NCBI RefSeq assembly: GCF_900103475.1
Contig: NZ_FNHG01000010.1
Coordinates: forward strand, 42,447-106,446
Direction of reading: 5' to 3'
From: Maricaulis salignorans
GTDB lineage: Bacteria; Pseudomonadota; Alphaproteobacteria; Caulobacterales; Maricaulaceae
DNA: 64,000 bases
A program made the position numbers and the translations under genes. This document shows positions 37,724-47,692 of the stretch, one piece after another. Every line of letters starts with the position of its first letter. The stretch's first letter is position 1. The notes under the pieces are model-generated. The model saw only the letters and a list, made by a program, of their open reading frames with translations, was not told the origin of the DNA and searched no databases.

Positions 37724-39970
37724 TCAGAAACTGACCGACAGGCCCAGCAATACGGCACGGGGCGCCCCGGGGCGCAATCCGGCCGGCTGGCGGGCCACGG
37801 CATAGACTTCGTCGGTGAGATTGCGAACCGAAATCCGCGCATTCACCTGTTCGCTGACCGCGTACCAGGCTGAGAGGTCCGCAACGGTGTGGGCCTCGAC
37901 GCGCGCGGAAGCCGCAATGGCGCCCTGGCTGGCGGTCGTGCGCACTTCATCAACCCAGGACATTGCCAGCTCGCCGCCGAAATGGCCGGCATCAATGCCG
38001 ATGGCGGCAAAGAATTGCTGTTCCGGGATGTAGGGGACCCGATCACCCGTCAGCACCACGCCCCAGGGCTCGTAATCCGAGCTGAAGCCGGTCTGGAACT
38101 CAGCCTCGGTCCAGGTATAGGCCGCGCGCACCGGTACCGAGAAGCTCACCCCCAGAAGCGGGGCGAGATCGGCATTGCCGGTCAGCTCCAGGCCGCGAAC
38201 ATCAACTTCGCCGCCATCAAACTGATCGCCGATCGTGCAGCCGCCACCGGTGGAATTGGTGCAGCTTCCGATCAGATTGTCATAGGCATTGAAGAAGCCG
38301 ACCGCTTCAATATTCCAGTTCTCACGGCCGTAGCGAACACCGATTTCCCAGTTACGGGCGTCCTCGGGCTCCTGGTTGGTCGAGCCGGGCGCCGGCGGCG
38401 CGAAGCCACGGTGAACCCCGCCGAAGACCGACAGGCTCTCGTTGAAATCATAACGCACACCCAGTCCCGGGATCAGGGCGTCGACCGTATTGGTCCGCAC
38501 GGTCAAATTGGCACCGGTCCGTGCCGGGTCGGTCTTGCCAAAATCCTCGCGCCGCAGCTCGACGCGCTCATAGCGCAGGCCGGGCGTCAGCATCCAGTTG
38601 CCGAAACTGATCTCGTCCTGGATGAAGAGGGCGGTGGCCTCTGCACTGTCGATCCGGTTGGAATCGGAGCCCGGCACATCGACGCTTGTCTGCACCATGA
38701 CGCCATTATTGATCGCGAAGCGTTCGACCCACTGGAAACGGTCCATGTCGTCACGATGCGCACGCACCCCGACCCGCCAGGCGTGGTCCGTGCGCCCCAG
38801 CGTCAGATCGCCGGCCAGCTCGAGCTGGACGCCCTGGGCCGAATAGTCGCGATTATTATGTTTGACCCGCAAGGCGTCATCAGCGGAGACAAGACCCGCG
38901 CCGCCAAGCACGATGTCGAAGGCATCGGCATGTGTGGCGGGGTCTTCGAGCAGAGCCGAGATCGAAACCGATCCGGCCGGGCCCGCACCATCGGGGTCGA
39001 CACTGTCGAGCTTGAACCAATCGCGTCCGAAACGGGTGGAGTAGGCGACAGCCGACAATTCCAGCCCATTGGCAAACTCACCGCGATAGCGCAGCGACAC
39101 TTCGCTGTGATCGGCATTCATCTGGTCGCGCTGGCTGCCGGCATAGCGGCGGAAGGGATCAACGGCGAAGTCAGCCTCGGTCAGGCCAAGATAGGTCTCG
39201 TCGGAGACCTCGTCGGAGATCTGGCCCTTCAGCTCGAACATGTGGTCAATGCCATCAGTGGAAAATTCCAGGCGCAGCTTGCCGACATAATCCTCGATCT
39301 CGTAACCGGTCGAGCCGGCCTCGAACCCATCGATCGTCTTGAAGCCGTCGGCGCTGTCCAGATAGGCTTCGATCAGACCGCCCAGCCGGACACCATTGCC
39401 CAGATCCGTCATGCCGCCGGCAAAGCCATGGCCGCGACGAATACCCTCATCGCCGGCCCACAGGTCGACCGCGCCGGAGAATGCCTCGGGAACCGGGGTC
39501 GAGAACAGATTGAGCGAACCACCCTGGGTGCGCGGGCCATAGCGAACGCCGGCAGCTCCCTTGATCACTTCAACGCCCGCCATGCGGCCGGCATGAGGGA
39601 AGTAATAGGCGGCAGGGGCAGAATAGGGCGCCGGCGCGATCAGAACGCCATCCTCCATCAGCGTGATTTTCTCGGAGCGATCGAGACCGGTGCCGCGCAT
39701 GCCGATATTCGGGCGCAGGCCATAACCGTCCTCTTCCTGGAAATTCACCCCGGCGACGGTCCGCAACAGCCGGGTGATATCGGCATAATCATGGACGGCG
39801 AGGTCTTCGGCATCGAGCAGATCCGCTGATCCGGGAATGGAATTGGGATCGCCACCAAGGCCGATGACCGAGATCACTTCGGCCTGGATATTGCCGGCGG
39901 CGGGCGTCTGGGCCCAGGCAGAGGTCGAGATGGCGGCCAGGGCGGTGGCCGAAAGCAATGTGATACGCAT
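37724..39970 (-). CDS. TonB-dependent outer-membrane receptor, FecA-like
   Basis: The start at 39970 (MRITLLSATALAAIS) gives 748 residues with a signal peptide ending in A-W-A-Q. A plug domain follows (GSADLLDAEDLAVHDYADI, NIGMRGTGLDRSEKITLMED, GVEVIKGAAGVRYGP), then a 22-strand barrel ending in LLGLSVSF, with a terminal Phe. The plug resembles ferric-citrate/siderophore receptors. No FecI/FecR or transporter genes are adjacent. A Fur-like box lies about 73 bases upstream. Confidence 0.92.
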   Translation of the reverse strand: MRITLLSATALAAISTSAWAQTPAAGNIQAEVISVIGLGGDPNSIPGSADLLDAEDLAVHDYADITRLLRTVAGVNFQEEDGYGLRPNIGMRGTGLDRSEKITLMEDGVLIAPAPYSAPAAYYFPHAGRMAGVEVIKGAAGVRYGPRTQGGSLNLFSTPVPEAFSGAVDLWAGDEGIRRGHGFAGGMTDLGNGVRLGGLIEAYLDSADGFKTIDGFEAGSTGYEIEDYVGKLRLEFSTDGIDHMFELKGQISDEVSDETYLGLTEADFAVDPFRRYAGSQRDQMNADHSEVSLRYRGEFANGLELSAVAYSTRFGRDWFKLDSVDPDGAGPAGSVSISALLEDPATHADAFDIVLGGAGLVSADDALRVKHNNRDYSAQGVQLELAGDLTLGRTDHAWRVGVRAHRDDMDRFQWVERFAINNGVMVQTSVDVPGSDSNRIDSAEATALFIQDEISFGNWMLTPGLRYERVELRREDFGKTDPARTGANLTVRTNTVDALIPGLGVRYDFNESLSVFGGVHRGFAPPAPGSTNQEPEDARNWEIGVRYGRENWNIEAVGFFNAYDNLIGSCTNSTGGGCTIGDQFDGGEVDVRGLELTGNADLAPLLGVSFSVPVRAAYTWTEAEFQTGFSSDYEPWGVVLTGDRVPYIPEQQFFAAIGIDAGHFGGELAMSWVDEVRTTASQGAIAASARVEAHTVADLSAWYAVSEQVNARISVRNLTDEVYAVARQPAGLRPGAPRAVLLGLSVSF

Positions 39971-40042
39971 GAGATCCCTAAACGCTCTACCGTTGCGACT
40001 GATCCGCAATTACAGATCATTTGGCGAGCTGTCCAGCCACAC

Positions 40043-40057
40043 TGCGAATGAGTTGCT
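40043..40057 (-). promoter_or_regulatory. Candidate Fur-like box upstream of the TonB-dependent receptor
   Basis: TGCGAATGAGTTGCT on the plus strand is an imperfect palindrome (GCGAAT / AGTTGC) close to the alphaproteobacterial Fur target GCGAATnATTCGC. It lies about 73 bases before the receptor start, a plausible operator position. Match judged by eye. Confidence 0.4.
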
Positions 40058-40084
40058 GTTTTAGGTTCACGGGGCTTCAGGCAG

Positions 40085-40110
40085 AAAAAAGGCCGGATCG
40101 AAATCCGGCC
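40085..40110 (-). terminator. Rho-independent terminator of the SDR dehydrogenase gene
   Basis: An 8-base stem (40091-40098 with 40103-40110) and a CGAA tetraloop, followed on the minus strand by six T residues (complement of 40085-40090). It lies 26 bases beyond the SDR stop codon. Confidence 0.88.
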
Positions 40111-40136
40111 CCTTCCTGTCGATATGGCGATGCGGC

Positions 40137-40919
40137 CTATTTCGGCGGCATGCGCGCGCCGGCATCCAGGCGGACGCACTCGGCATTGATGTAGTCGCTG
40201 GTGACCATGAAGGCGACGAGATCGGCATATTCAGCCGGGGTGCCGAAACGCTGCGGGAATTGCAGGTGCGAGGCGAGGCTCACTTTCACTTCCGGCGGCA
40301 TCTGCTGGTAAATCGGGGTCTCGAAAAAGCCCGGCAGGATGGTGTTGACGCGAATGCCTTCACGCGCCAGATCGCGCGCCATGGGCAGGGTCATACCGTA
40401 AATCCCGCCCTTGGACGCCGCATAGGCAACCTGGCCGATTTGCCCGTCCTGGGCAGCGACCGATGCAGTATTGATGATCACGCCGCGGCCCGAGCCGCCA
40501 TTGGGGTCGAGCGACATCATGCCGGCGGCCGATTTGGCCGCACAGATGAAGGAACCGATCAGATTGATCGCGATCACCTTGGAGAAACCGGCAAAGCTGT
40601 GCGCCGCAATCTCGCCGGTCGAGGAGGAACGGCGCGCCGTCTTCTCGGCCCAGCCAATACCGGCACAATTGACGAAAACACGTTCCTGGCCATGAGCCGC
40701 GCGCGCCTTGGCGAAACCGGCATCGACACTGGCCTCGTCGGCGACATTGACCTGGCAGAATACGCCGCCGATTTCCTTGGCAACCATTTCACCGCGCTCG
40801 GCATTCATGTCGAAAATGGCAACCTTGGCACCATCGGCGGCCAGGCGGCGGGCCGAGCCTTCACCAAGGCCGGAAGCACCGCCTGTGACGATGGCAGCAA
40901 TAGACGCGTCAATTTTCAT
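40137..40919 (-). CDS. Short-chain dehydrogenase, 3-hydroxyacyl-CoA dehydrogenase type 2-like
   Basis: The start at 40919 (MKIDASIAAIVTGGASGLG) gives 260 residues. TGGASGLG is the Rossmann dinucleotide motif, VNCAGIG the NAG-type motif, and the active site is the Ser of NTASVAAQDG with YAASKGG (Y-x3-K). The long insertion before the active site (TARRSSSTGEIAAHSF) resembles 17-beta-HSD10 / 3-hydroxyacyl-CoA dehydrogenase type 2, which uses NAD in fatty- and branched-acid breakdown. Substrate not provable from sequence alone. Confidence 0.87.
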   Translation of the reverse strand: MKIDASIAAIVTGGASGLGEGSARRLAADGAKVAIFDMNAERGEMVAKEIGGVFCQVNVADEASVDAGFAKARAAHGQERVFVNCAGIGWAEKTARRSSSTGEIAAHSFAGFSKVIAINLIGSFICAAKSAAGMMSLDPNGGSGRGVIINTASVAAQDGQIGQVAYAASKGGIYGMTLPMARDLAREGIRVNTILPGFFETPIYQQMPPEVKVSLASHLQFPQRFGTPAEYADLVAFMVTSDYINAECVRLDAGARMPPK

Positions 40920-41094
40920 CGGTTCATTCCCCTGCATGGATTGGCACATCGCCAGACAAGATTAGTGTGCAGGGCGTAGCGAAAACAGGCTGCTTCCGCA
41001 AGCGGGGCAACTCGCCGCATTGCTGCCTTCTCCCCCGCCCCGGCGAATGCTAGAGCTGGGCCCGATTTCGCTCACCAGCCTGGAGAAACCCGAC

Positions 41095-41958
41095 ATGACC
41101 GGTGCCTATGCCCTCGTCCTCCATGGTGGAGCCGGCGTCCTCGCCGACCACGGCTATCCCGAACAGATCGCCCATATGCGCAAGCTGGCCGAGCTGGGAA
41201 AATCCATGCTCGCCTCCGGCGAAAGCGCGCTCGACACTGTGACGGAAATCGTCCGCCAGCTTGAAGCCTCAGGCCTCTACGTCGCCGGCAAGGGTGCCTC
41301 GCCGAACAAGGCCGGGCGCTATGAGCTCGACGCTGCGATCATGACCGGCCATGACCGCAAGGCCGGTGCTGTGGCGGCGCTGACCGGTTTCGTCAGCCCG
41401 GTCCACGCGGCGCGCGCGGTCATGGAGACCACGCCGCATGTCATGCTCGCCGGGCGCGGCGCCGATGCCTTCGCGATGCAATTGAATCTGGAACGCGTTG
41501 ACAGCGTCAATGATTACTACACCCCCGCCGCAGCGCCCGATGACCGCGCCATGGCGACGGGCACTGTCGGCTGCGTCGCGCTCGACCGCGCCGGCAATCT
41601 GGTCGCCGCCACCTCGACCGGCGGCACGTTGAACAAGATGGAAGGCCGGATCGGCGACTGCCCGGTGATCGGCTCGGGCACCTGGGCCGATAACCAGGTC
41701 GCGATCTCCTGCACTGGTCAGGGCGAGTATTTCCTGCGCACGGCCACCGCCAAGGATGTGGCGGCGCGCATGGCCTATGGCGGGCTTGATCTTGCGGCGG
41801 CCTGCCAGGCTTCGATCGATGAGGTTGGCGCGCTCGGCGGCGAGGGCGGCCTGATCGCCGTCGACCGCCAGGGCAATATCGCCCAGCCCTTCAACTCCCC
41901 CGGCATGAAGCGCGCCGTGGTCCATGCTGACGGCACGATCACGGTCGATATCGACTAG
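41095..41958 (+). CDS. Isoaspartyl peptidase / L-asparaginase (Ntn hydrolase)
   Basis: The start at 41095 follows a TGGAGA site and gives 287 residues (MTGAYALVLHGGAGVL). It belongs to the plant-type asparaginase family that self-cleaves to alpha and beta subunits; the new N-terminal nucleophile is Thr157 in M-A-T-G-T-V-G-C-V-A. LVAATSTGG and GRIGDCPVIGSG are family motifs. It removes isoaspartyl dipeptides from damaged proteins. No export signal, so probably cytosolic. Confidence 0.92.
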   Translation: MTGAYALVLHGGAGVLADHGYPEQIAHMRKLAELGKSMLASGESALDTVTEIVRQLEASGLYVAGKGASPNKAGRYELDAAIMTGHDRKAGAVAALTGFVSPVHAARAVMETTPHVMLAGRGADAFAMQLNLERVDSVNDYYTPAAAPDDRAMATGTVGCVALDRAGNLVAATSTGGTLNKMEGRIGDCPVIGSGTWADNQVAISCTGQGEYFLRTATAKDVAARMAYGGLDLAAACQASIDEVGALGGEGGLIAVDRQGNIAQPFNSPGMKRAVVHADGTITVDID

Positions 41959-42086
41959 CCCCGCGACGCCATTCCCACGGTAAATTCTGCGTCATCTGCC
42001 AAATCTTAGCGCGGACTTAACCCTCGCCATCATACCGCCATCAGGGTGCGCATATTGTTGTTTTTTTGCCTGGTGAGGTGTTTGCC

Positions 42087-42596
42087 GTGACCATCCGACG
42101 CTGTCTGACTGCTCTCATACTGATCTTCGGCCTCGGCGCGCCGGCCCTGGCCCAGAGCGAACCGGAATTTCGCGGCGAGTATAGCGACTGGCGGGTCTTC
42201 ACCCGCTCAACCGATGACGGACTGGTCTGCTACACGCTCAGCCGACCGCGCGATTCCACGCCGCTCGCCCATGCCCATGGCAATGTCTACTTCCTCGTAT
42301 CCTCCTGGCAGTCCGGCTCGGTCGAGGAACAGCCCAGCCTGCTGGTCGGTTATGATCTTCGCCCCATCAGCCCGCCACAAATCCGGGTCGGCTCGAGCCG
42401 GTTCGACATGTTTGTCGACGGGCAGGAGGGGTTTCTCGACAATCTGCGCGACGAGCCCTCGCTGGTCCGGGAAATGCGCCGCGGCTCCACCATGCGGGTG
42501 ACCGGCACGACGAGTGACGGGATCGCCACCGCCTACGAGTTTTCCCTCAGCGGCATCACCGCCGCGCTGCAACGCGTTTCCAGCCTTTGCGGCTAG
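42087..42596 (+). CDS. IalB-like (invasion-associated locus B) family exported protein
   Basis: A GTG at 42087 sits seven bases after GAGGTG and gives 169 residues with a signal peptide (CLTALILIFGLGAPALAQ). The mature part shows the IalB pattern: YSDWRVFTRSTDDGLVCYTL, a second conserved Cys at the C-terminus (VSSLCG) and a central GSSRFDMFVDGQEGFL. In Rhizobium-Caulobacter relatives such proteins lie next to rlmN, as here. Role unknown beyond the name; TTG or an earlier GTG are other starts. Confidence 0.78.
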   Translation: MTIRRCLTALILIFGLGAPALAQSEPEFRGEYSDWRVFTRSTDDGLVCYTLSRPRDSTPLAHAHGNVYFLVSSWQSGSVEEQPSLLVGYDLRPISPPQIRVGSSRFDMFVDGQEGFLDNLRDEPSLVREMRRGSTMRVTGTTSDGIATAYEFSLSGITAALQRVSSLCG

Positions 42597-42686
42597 GCTC
42601 GCCGGCAGCCCGTTACGATTAGGCCGCGCCGCGCTTTTGTGATATTGCGCGCGGCTTCCGAACACTTGAACGGTCCATCCAAGATC

Positions 42687-43877
42687 ATGAGCCATGCGCT
42701 GAACATCGCAGCCGCCAACGTCAATGCCCCGCGCATCGACGATTCCACGCCACGCAGCCTGACCTCACTGGCCGGGATGGGGCGGACACAATTGCGCGAG
42801 GCGGCGCTCGCCTGCGGTGTCGAGGAACGCAAGGCCAAGATGCGCGCCAACCAGCTGTTCGGCTGGATCTATCACTACGGCAGCACCTCCTTCGACGAGA
42901 TGACCAATATCGACAAGGAGACGCGGGCACGCCTTGCCGCGCATTACACGCTCGACCGCCCGAAAATTCTCGAGCGTCAGGTCTCCACCGATGGCACGCG
43001 CAAATATCTGATCGAGCTGGCACCGGGCGTCGAATGCGAAACGGTCTTCATTCCCGACGTCGCCCGCTCCGGCGCGCTTTGCGTGTCGAGCCAGGTGGGC
43101 TGCACGCTCAACTGCACCTTCTGCCATACCGGCACCCAGGCGCTGGTGCGCAATCTCACGGCGGCCGAAATCGTCGCCCAGGTGATGATTGCGCGCGATG
43201 ATCTGGCCGAATGGCCGAGTTCGAATGATGATCGCAAAGTCACCAATATCGTCTTCATGGGCATGGGCGAGCCGCTCTATAATCTCGACCATGTCTCGGA
43301 TTCGATCGACACCATCTCCGATCCCGAAGGCATGGCCATCGGCCGTCGCCGCATCACGGTCTCGACCTCGGGCGTCGTTCCGAAAATCTCCGAGCTCGGC
43401 ACCCGCACCAACACCATGCTGGCGATCTCGCTGCACGCCACCAATGACGCCCTGCGCGACGAGCTGGTGCCGCTGAACAAGAAATACCCGCTTAAAATGT
43501 TGATGGACGCGATCCGCGCCTATCCGGGTCTCAATAATTCGCGCCGTATCACTTTCGAATACGTGATGCTGAAGGGCGTCAATGACAGCCTCGCCGAAGC
43601 GCGTGCGCTGGTGAAACTGCTCAAGGGCGTGCCGGCGAAGATCAATCTCATCCCCTTCAATCCCTGGCCCAACAGCCCGTATGAGTGCTCGGACTGGCCG
43701 CAGATCGTCGCCTTCGCCGACCTCGTCAACAAGGCCGGCTATGCCTCGCCGATCCGTACCCCGCGCGGCCGCGACATCTTCGCCGCCTGCGGACAATTGC
43801 GCTCGGAGAGCAAGAAGGTGAAGGCAAGCGAGTTGAAGAAACAGCGGCTGGAGCAGCAAGCCGCCGCCGGCGAATGA
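42687..43877 (+). CDS. rlmN: 23S rRNA/tRNA (adenine-C2)-methyltransferase RlmN
   Basis: Radical SAM enzyme that methylates A2503 of 23S rRNA and A37 of some tRNAs. The ATG at 42687 gives 396 residues. The 4Fe-4S ligands are Cys139, Cys143 and Cys146 (G-C-T-L-N-C-T-F-C), and the C-terminal methyl-carrying cysteine is in [21 protein letters not shown] and [12 protein letters not shown] are SAM motifs. Its stop overlaps the following gene by four bases. Confidence 0.96.
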   Translation: MSHALNIAAANVNAPRIDDSTPRSLTSLAGMGRTQLREAALACGVEERKAKMRANQLFGWIYHYGSTSFDEMTNIDKETRARLAAHYTLDRPKILERQVSTDGTRKYLIELAPGVECETVFIPDVARSGALCVSSQVGCTLNCTFCHTGTQALVRNLTAAEIVAQVMIARDDLAEWPSSNDDRKVTNIVFMGMGEPLYNLDHVSDSIDTISDPEGMAIGRRRITVSTSGVVPKISELGTRTNTMLAISLHATNDALRDELVPLNKKYPLKMLMDAIRAYPGLNNSRRITFEYVMLKGVNDSLAEARALVKLLKGVPAKINLIPFNPWPNSPYECSDWPQIVAFADLVNKAGYASPIRTPRGRDIFAACGQLRSESKKVKASELKKQRLEQQAAAGE

Positions 43878-44707
43878 CCGCCGCCATCCTCTATCGCTGG
43901 CGTCTCAAGCCGGGCCGCGAAACCGAGTTTCGTGCCGCCTGGAGCGAGGGCACGCGCCTGATCCACCAGAACTGCAAATCCTATGGCGCCCGCCTGCATG
44001 AGGCCGAGGATGGTGTGTTCTGGTCCTATGCGCTGTGGCCCTCCGAAGACGTGCGCACGGCCTGTTTCGCCGATCATGACTGGTTTGCGCAGGATTGTTT
44101 CAAGACCATGCAGGCCTGCATCGAGGAACGGTTCGAGGAGGTCCGCCTCACGCTCACCGATGATGCGCTTACGGCGCCAACACCGCGTCTCGAACCTGTC
44201 CTTCTGACTACCGAGCGCCTCTTGCTGCGCCCGATGGTGTTGGAGGATTGCGAGGCCTTCCTGCCGGCACTGTCCGATCCGGTCACCATGGAATACTGGT
44301 CACGCGGGCCGATGCAGAGCCTTGATGAGGTGCGCGACTATCTCGGCTGGAATATCCGCGGCGATGGCGTTGAGAGCTTCGTGCCTGTGCTCAAATCCGC
44401 ACCGGAAGATCCTCTCGGCTGGCTGGTCTTGATGGACCGCAAGAATAATTGCGCAGAGTTCGGCTATATGTTCCGCCCGGACAGGCAGGGCCGGGGCTAT
44501 GCCCGCGAGGCCGCGGAGGCGGTGGTCGAGCATGGTTTCGCAAATCGCGGCCTGCGCCGCATCTATGCTGATACCGATCCGGACAATACCGCCTCGATCC
44601 GCTTGCTTGAAGCGCTCGATTTCCAGCTGGAAGGCCGGCTGCGCGCCAGTTGGGAAACTCATATCGGCGTGCGTGACAGTCTGATCTTCGGCCGGCTTCC
44701 TGCCTGA
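43874..44707 (+). CDS. ABM-like domain fused to GNAT acetyltransferase
   Basis: Starts on the rlmN stop (ATGA) and gives 277 residues. Residues 1-95 ([19 protein letters not shown]) resemble the dimeric alpha-beta barrel of the antibiotic-biosynthesis-monooxygenase superfamily. Residues 110-277 are a GNAT acetyltransferase of the RimJ/RimL type: [40 protein letters not shown] (acetyl-CoA loop) and [19 protein letters not shown]. The combination is uncommon in my experience. Substrate unknown; a protein or small-molecule amine is likely. Confidence 0.85.
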   Translation: MTAAILYRWRLKPGRETEFRAAWSEGTRLIHQNCKSYGARLHEAEDGVFWSYALWPSEDVRTACFADHDWFAQDCFKTMQACIEERFEEVRLTLTDDALTAPTPRLEPVLLTTERLLLRPMVLEDCEAFLPALSDPVTMEYWSRGPMQSLDEVRDYLGWNIRGDGVESFVPVLKSAPEDPLGWLVLMDRKNNCAEFGYMFRPDRQGRGYAREAAEAVVEHGFANRGLRRIYADTDPDNTASIRLLEALDFQLEGRLRASWETHIGVRDSLIFGRLPA

Positions 44708-44787
44708 CCGGACATTCTGGGCGTAAAACACCCTTCTTTAACCACGCGCATGGTCTGACTGGTTTCATCCTTCAAGGAAAAGAGACC

Positions 44788-45159
44788 GTGCGCGCCCGAT
44801 TCCAAAACCTCCGCCGATACCTGCCGGCCGTCCTGGTCAGCCTCGCGGCCATCGGCACACCGCTGCTCTCGGCCTTCGAACCGGTGCGCGGCGACGAGGC
44901 TGCGGCGATTTTCCCGCCAGGATGGAGCCATGCCGACGTCGTTCTGGCGACAGCGGAGGCCGACCTCGCCTTCATCCGCTTTGGTGCCGTTTCCAATATC
45001 GGCATTGTCCGCATCGTCGACGACAGCTCGCTCGCCGCGCTGCGTCAGGCCGGCGCGCTGATTCTGCTACCGCCCGGCGCCCTCGGCGGCTGCCTGCTGC
45101 CGCGCGCCATTCAAACCCCATTTGACGCCAACGCCTCCAGCATCGGAATTTCAACATGA
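44788..45159 (+). CDS. Small membrane-anchored protein paired with a chemoreceptor
   Basis: A GTG start after an AAGGAAAAGAG site gives 123 residues. A single signal-anchor ([19 protein letters not shown]) is followed by a soluble periplasmic part of about 90 residues with no recognised domain. The stop overlaps the chemoreceptor start (ATGA), so the two are translated together. It may be a periplasmic partner or ligand-sensing module of the receptor; this is inferred from coupling only. Confidence 0.72.
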   Translation: MRARFQNLRRYLPAVLVSLAAIGTPLLSAFEPVRGDEAAAIFPPGWSHADVVLATAEADLAFIRFGAVSNIGIVRIVDDSSLAALRQAGALILLPPGALGGCLLPRAIQTPFDANASSIGIST

Positions 45160-46613
45160 CTCGTCTTGATCAACTCAGATCCCAGGCCCAATCCGCGCTG
45201 ACGATGGTCATCTGTGCTGCAGCGCTTCTCTATCCGGTCGCCGCCTTCTTCCTGGCTGCCGACCGGCTGATCCCGGGCACGGTGCTTTTGCTGGCCGTCG
45301 CCGGCGCTGCGGTCTTCGCCTGGAAAACCGACCCCAATTCGGTCGCCTCGCGCATCACGACCGGTGCCGCGCTGATCGCCTTCCCGGCAGCCCTCGTCTA
45401 CATGATGAGTGGCTCCAGCTGGCAAATCGACATGCACATGCTGTTCTTCGCCTGCCTGGCGGCCACCGCCATCCTGCTGGACTGGCGCGTCATCGTCGCT
45501 GCAGCAGCGGTCACGGCCGTGCATCACCTCTCGCTCAACTTCATCCTGCCCTGGGCGATTTTCCCCGAAGGTGCGAGCTTTGTTCGCGTCCTCTTCCATG
45601 CCGTCATCGTCATTGGCCAGAGCGCGACCCTGATCTGGATGACCGCCCAGGCCGCCCGGGCCCTGACCGACGCCGATATCAGCACGCGCGACGCCCATGC
45701 GGCGCAGCAAGCGGCCGCCGACAGCGCCGCGGCTGAGGAAAATGTCAGAAGCGATACCGAAACACGCCGTGCCGCCGTGGCCAGTCTGGCGACAGACTTC
45801 CAGAACGCGCTGCGCACGGTCGCAAGTGGTGTCTCCGGCGCCGCCGGACAGGTCGATTCGCTCGCCCGCCAGCTTCAGACCGATGCCGGGGCAACCCGCG
45901 ATGGCGCCCGCAGCGCCGCAGAACGCGCCGGCCTGACCAATTCCAATGTTCAGTCCGTCGCCGCCGCCGCGCAGCAATTATCGGCCTCGATCTCGGAAGT
46001 CTCCCGCATCCTTGAAAACTCCGACAATGTCTCCGAACGGGCCGCCGCCGAAGCCGTCGGCGCCGGTCGATCGATCGACGACCTCCAGGCCGCCGCCAAG
46101 GAAATCGAGGACATCATGCAACTGGTCGCGGCGGTCGCCGAACAGACCAATCTGCTCGCCCTCAACGCCACGATCGAAGCCGCCCGCGCCGGGGAAGCCG
46201 GCAAGGGTTTCGCTGTCGTGGCTTCGGAAGTGAAAGCCCTGGCCGAACAGACCTCACGCGCCTCCAGCGACATCGCCGGGCGTATCGAAGCCATGCGCGG
46301 CGCCTCGGGCGGAGCGGCCAGCTCACTCGGCAAGATCGCCGAGACGATTGAAGAATTGCGCGCCTCGTCCAACAGTGTCCGCGGCGCTTTCTCCGAGCAG
46401 AGCAGCGCCACACGCGAGATTGCCGAACTGGCCGAACGGGCCGCCGGTGAAACCTCGGAAGTGACGCGTGAAATGGATAATGTGAACGGGGCGGCCGGCC
46501 GCGCCAGCACGGCCGCCGAGGAATTCATGCTCGCCTCGTCGGAGCTGAACCAGTCCGCCACCCAGCTCGATCATGAACTCAACGCCTTCAAGGCCGCGCT
46601 CGACGCCGCCTGA
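45156..46613 (+). CDS. Methyl-accepting chemotaxis protein
   Basis: The 485-residue product has five to six N-terminal membrane segments (from [18 protein letters not shown] to [18 protein letters not shown], residues about 15-170) with no large periplasmic sensor loop, then a cytoplasmic coiled-coil with the hairpin tip [21 protein letters not shown] (350s) that contacts CheA/CheW. A multi-pass sensor suggests membrane-linked or energy sensing. The small upstream gene overlaps it by four bases. No che genes are nearby. Confidence 0.93.
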   Translation: MTRLDQLRSQAQSALTMVICAAALLYPVAAFFLAADRLIPGTVLLLAVAGAAVFAWKTDPNSVASRITTGAALIAFPAALVYMMSGSSWQIDMHMLFFACLAATAILLDWRVIVAAAAVTAVHHLSLNFILPWAIFPEGASFVRVLFHAVIVIGQSATLIWMTAQAARALTDADISTRDAHAAQQAAADSAAAEENVRSDTETRRAAVASLATDFQNALRTVASGVSGAAGQVDSLARQLQTDAGATRDGARSAAERAGLTNSNVQSVAAAAQQLSASISEVSRILENSDNVSERAAAEAVGAGRSIDDLQAAAKEIEDIMQLVAAVAEQTNLLALNATIEAARAGEAGKGFAVVASEVKALAEQTSRASSDIAGRIEAMRGASGGAASSLGKIAETIEELRASSNSVRGAFSEQSSATREIAELAERAAGETSEVTREMDNVNGAAGRASTAAEEFMLASSELNQSATQLDHELNAFKAALDAA

Positions 46614-46639
46614 CGGCGTTCCGCACGGCAGACATGAAA

Positions 46640-46666
46640 ACGGGCGGTGCCACTGGCGCCGCCCGT
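46640..46666. terminator. Hairpin terminator between convergent genes
   Basis: ACGGGCGG (46640-46647) pairs with CCGCCCGT (46659-46666) around a loop that can itself pair (GTGCC/GGCGC). On the minus strand it is followed by four T residues; on the plus strand the tract is weak. It lies between the chemoreceptor and the lipoprotein methyltransferase gene. Confidence 0.65.
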
Positions 46667-46690
46667 TCGCGTTTCAGAGCCCGCCCCAGC

Positions 46691-47500
46691 TTAGCCTGGC
46701 TTGCGGAATCGGTAGACAAAGCGGTCCGTGTGCCGGCGCAAGTCCGGTGCGAAGACATTGCCGGTCCGGTCGTCCTCCGGATTGGCGAGCATGTCGCTTT
46801 CCGCTTCCAGAATGAAACCGGCCGCCATCACCTCTTCGCGCACCGTATGGGCGTCGATGCGGTGGGTATCATTGACGAAGGTCAGGCCGGATCCGGCGGG
46901 CGCGTGATGATCGATGACGATAAAGACACCGCCGGGGCGCAAGGCGTCGTAAATCGCCTGGTTCATGGCCACCCGGTCCGTGCCGTCATAGGCGGTGTCG
47001 TGGTAGAACAACACCATGAAGGCCGCATCCAGCGGCGCATCGATCGCGCTGTCGAAATTCTCGATCGTGTCGACGACGCGCGTCATATTGCTGCGTGAAT
47101 CCGCGAGTTCACCCAGGGCGGCATTGCCGTCGGCGAAACGCTCGGCGATCCACTCTGGATTGAAGGCGTAGACATGGCCCTCCTCACCCACGGCGGTCGA
47201 GAGCACGCGGGCATAATAGCCGCCGCCCGGCACAATATCGGCGACGTGCCAGCCATGCTCCAGCCCGGCAAAGGCGAGTACTTCGGCCGGATGGCGATTG
47301 ACATCGAGCAGGCGGTCTTCCTCGGGACGTGCCGCATCGGCCAGCGCCGCCTCGATCACCGCCGGCATGGGCTCGGCCGGTTGAGTTTCCGGCGCGGCCG
47401 GGGTCTCGGCCGCGGGGGCCGCAGGGGCCGGTGTATCGCTCGCCGGAGAGCAGGCCGCGAGCGTCAGCGCTGCAGCGGAAAGGCAAAAGAGAAGGCGCAT
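46691..47500 (-). CDS. Lipoprotein SAM-dependent methyltransferase-like protein
   Basis: The start at 47500 gives 269 residues. A lipoprotein signal with lipobox (AALTLAACSPA) and an Ala/Pro/Glu-rich linker precede a class I methyltransferase fold: VADIVPGGGYYARVLSTAVG (motif I region), VYAFNPEW, VLFYHDTAYD and ALRPGGVFIVIDHHA. An exported SAM-binding fold is unusual because SAM is cytosolic, but such predicted exported methyltransferase-like proteins are known. Activity unproven. Confidence 0.82.
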   Translation of the reverse strand: MRLLFCLSAAALTLAACSPASDTPAPAAPAAETPAAPETQPAEPMPAVIEAALADAARPEEDRLLDVNRHPAEVLAFAGLEHGWHVADIVPGGGYYARVLSTAVGEEGHVYAFNPEWIAERFADGNAALGELADSRSNMTRVVDTIENFDSAIDAPLDAAFMVLFYHDTAYDGTDRVAMNQAIYDALRPGGVFIVIDHHAPAGSGLTFVNDTHRIDAHTVREEVMAAGFILEAESDMLANPEDDRTGNVFAPDLRRHTDRFVYRFRKPG

Positions 47501-47692
47501 TGAATGATCCCCGATCATGATCCCCGAATGAGGCCGGCATCATCGCCGAGACCGCGTCAGATGCCAATCAATTCGCCGTGAGACATTTTCGATCCCCAAT
47601 GTTTCAGACCTTTACGCTTGGGAAGGGTTTTTCTGGCATCAAGAGCGCGTGTCCGGAGCTTGATTCCTTCCGCGACCGGGGGAGGTTGAATC

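Noticed and set aside
37889..39829. 646-codon open frame on the plus strand opposite the TonB-dependent receptor
   Set aside because: Antisense shadow of a clear receptor gene with signal peptide, plug and barrel; no coherent protein features.
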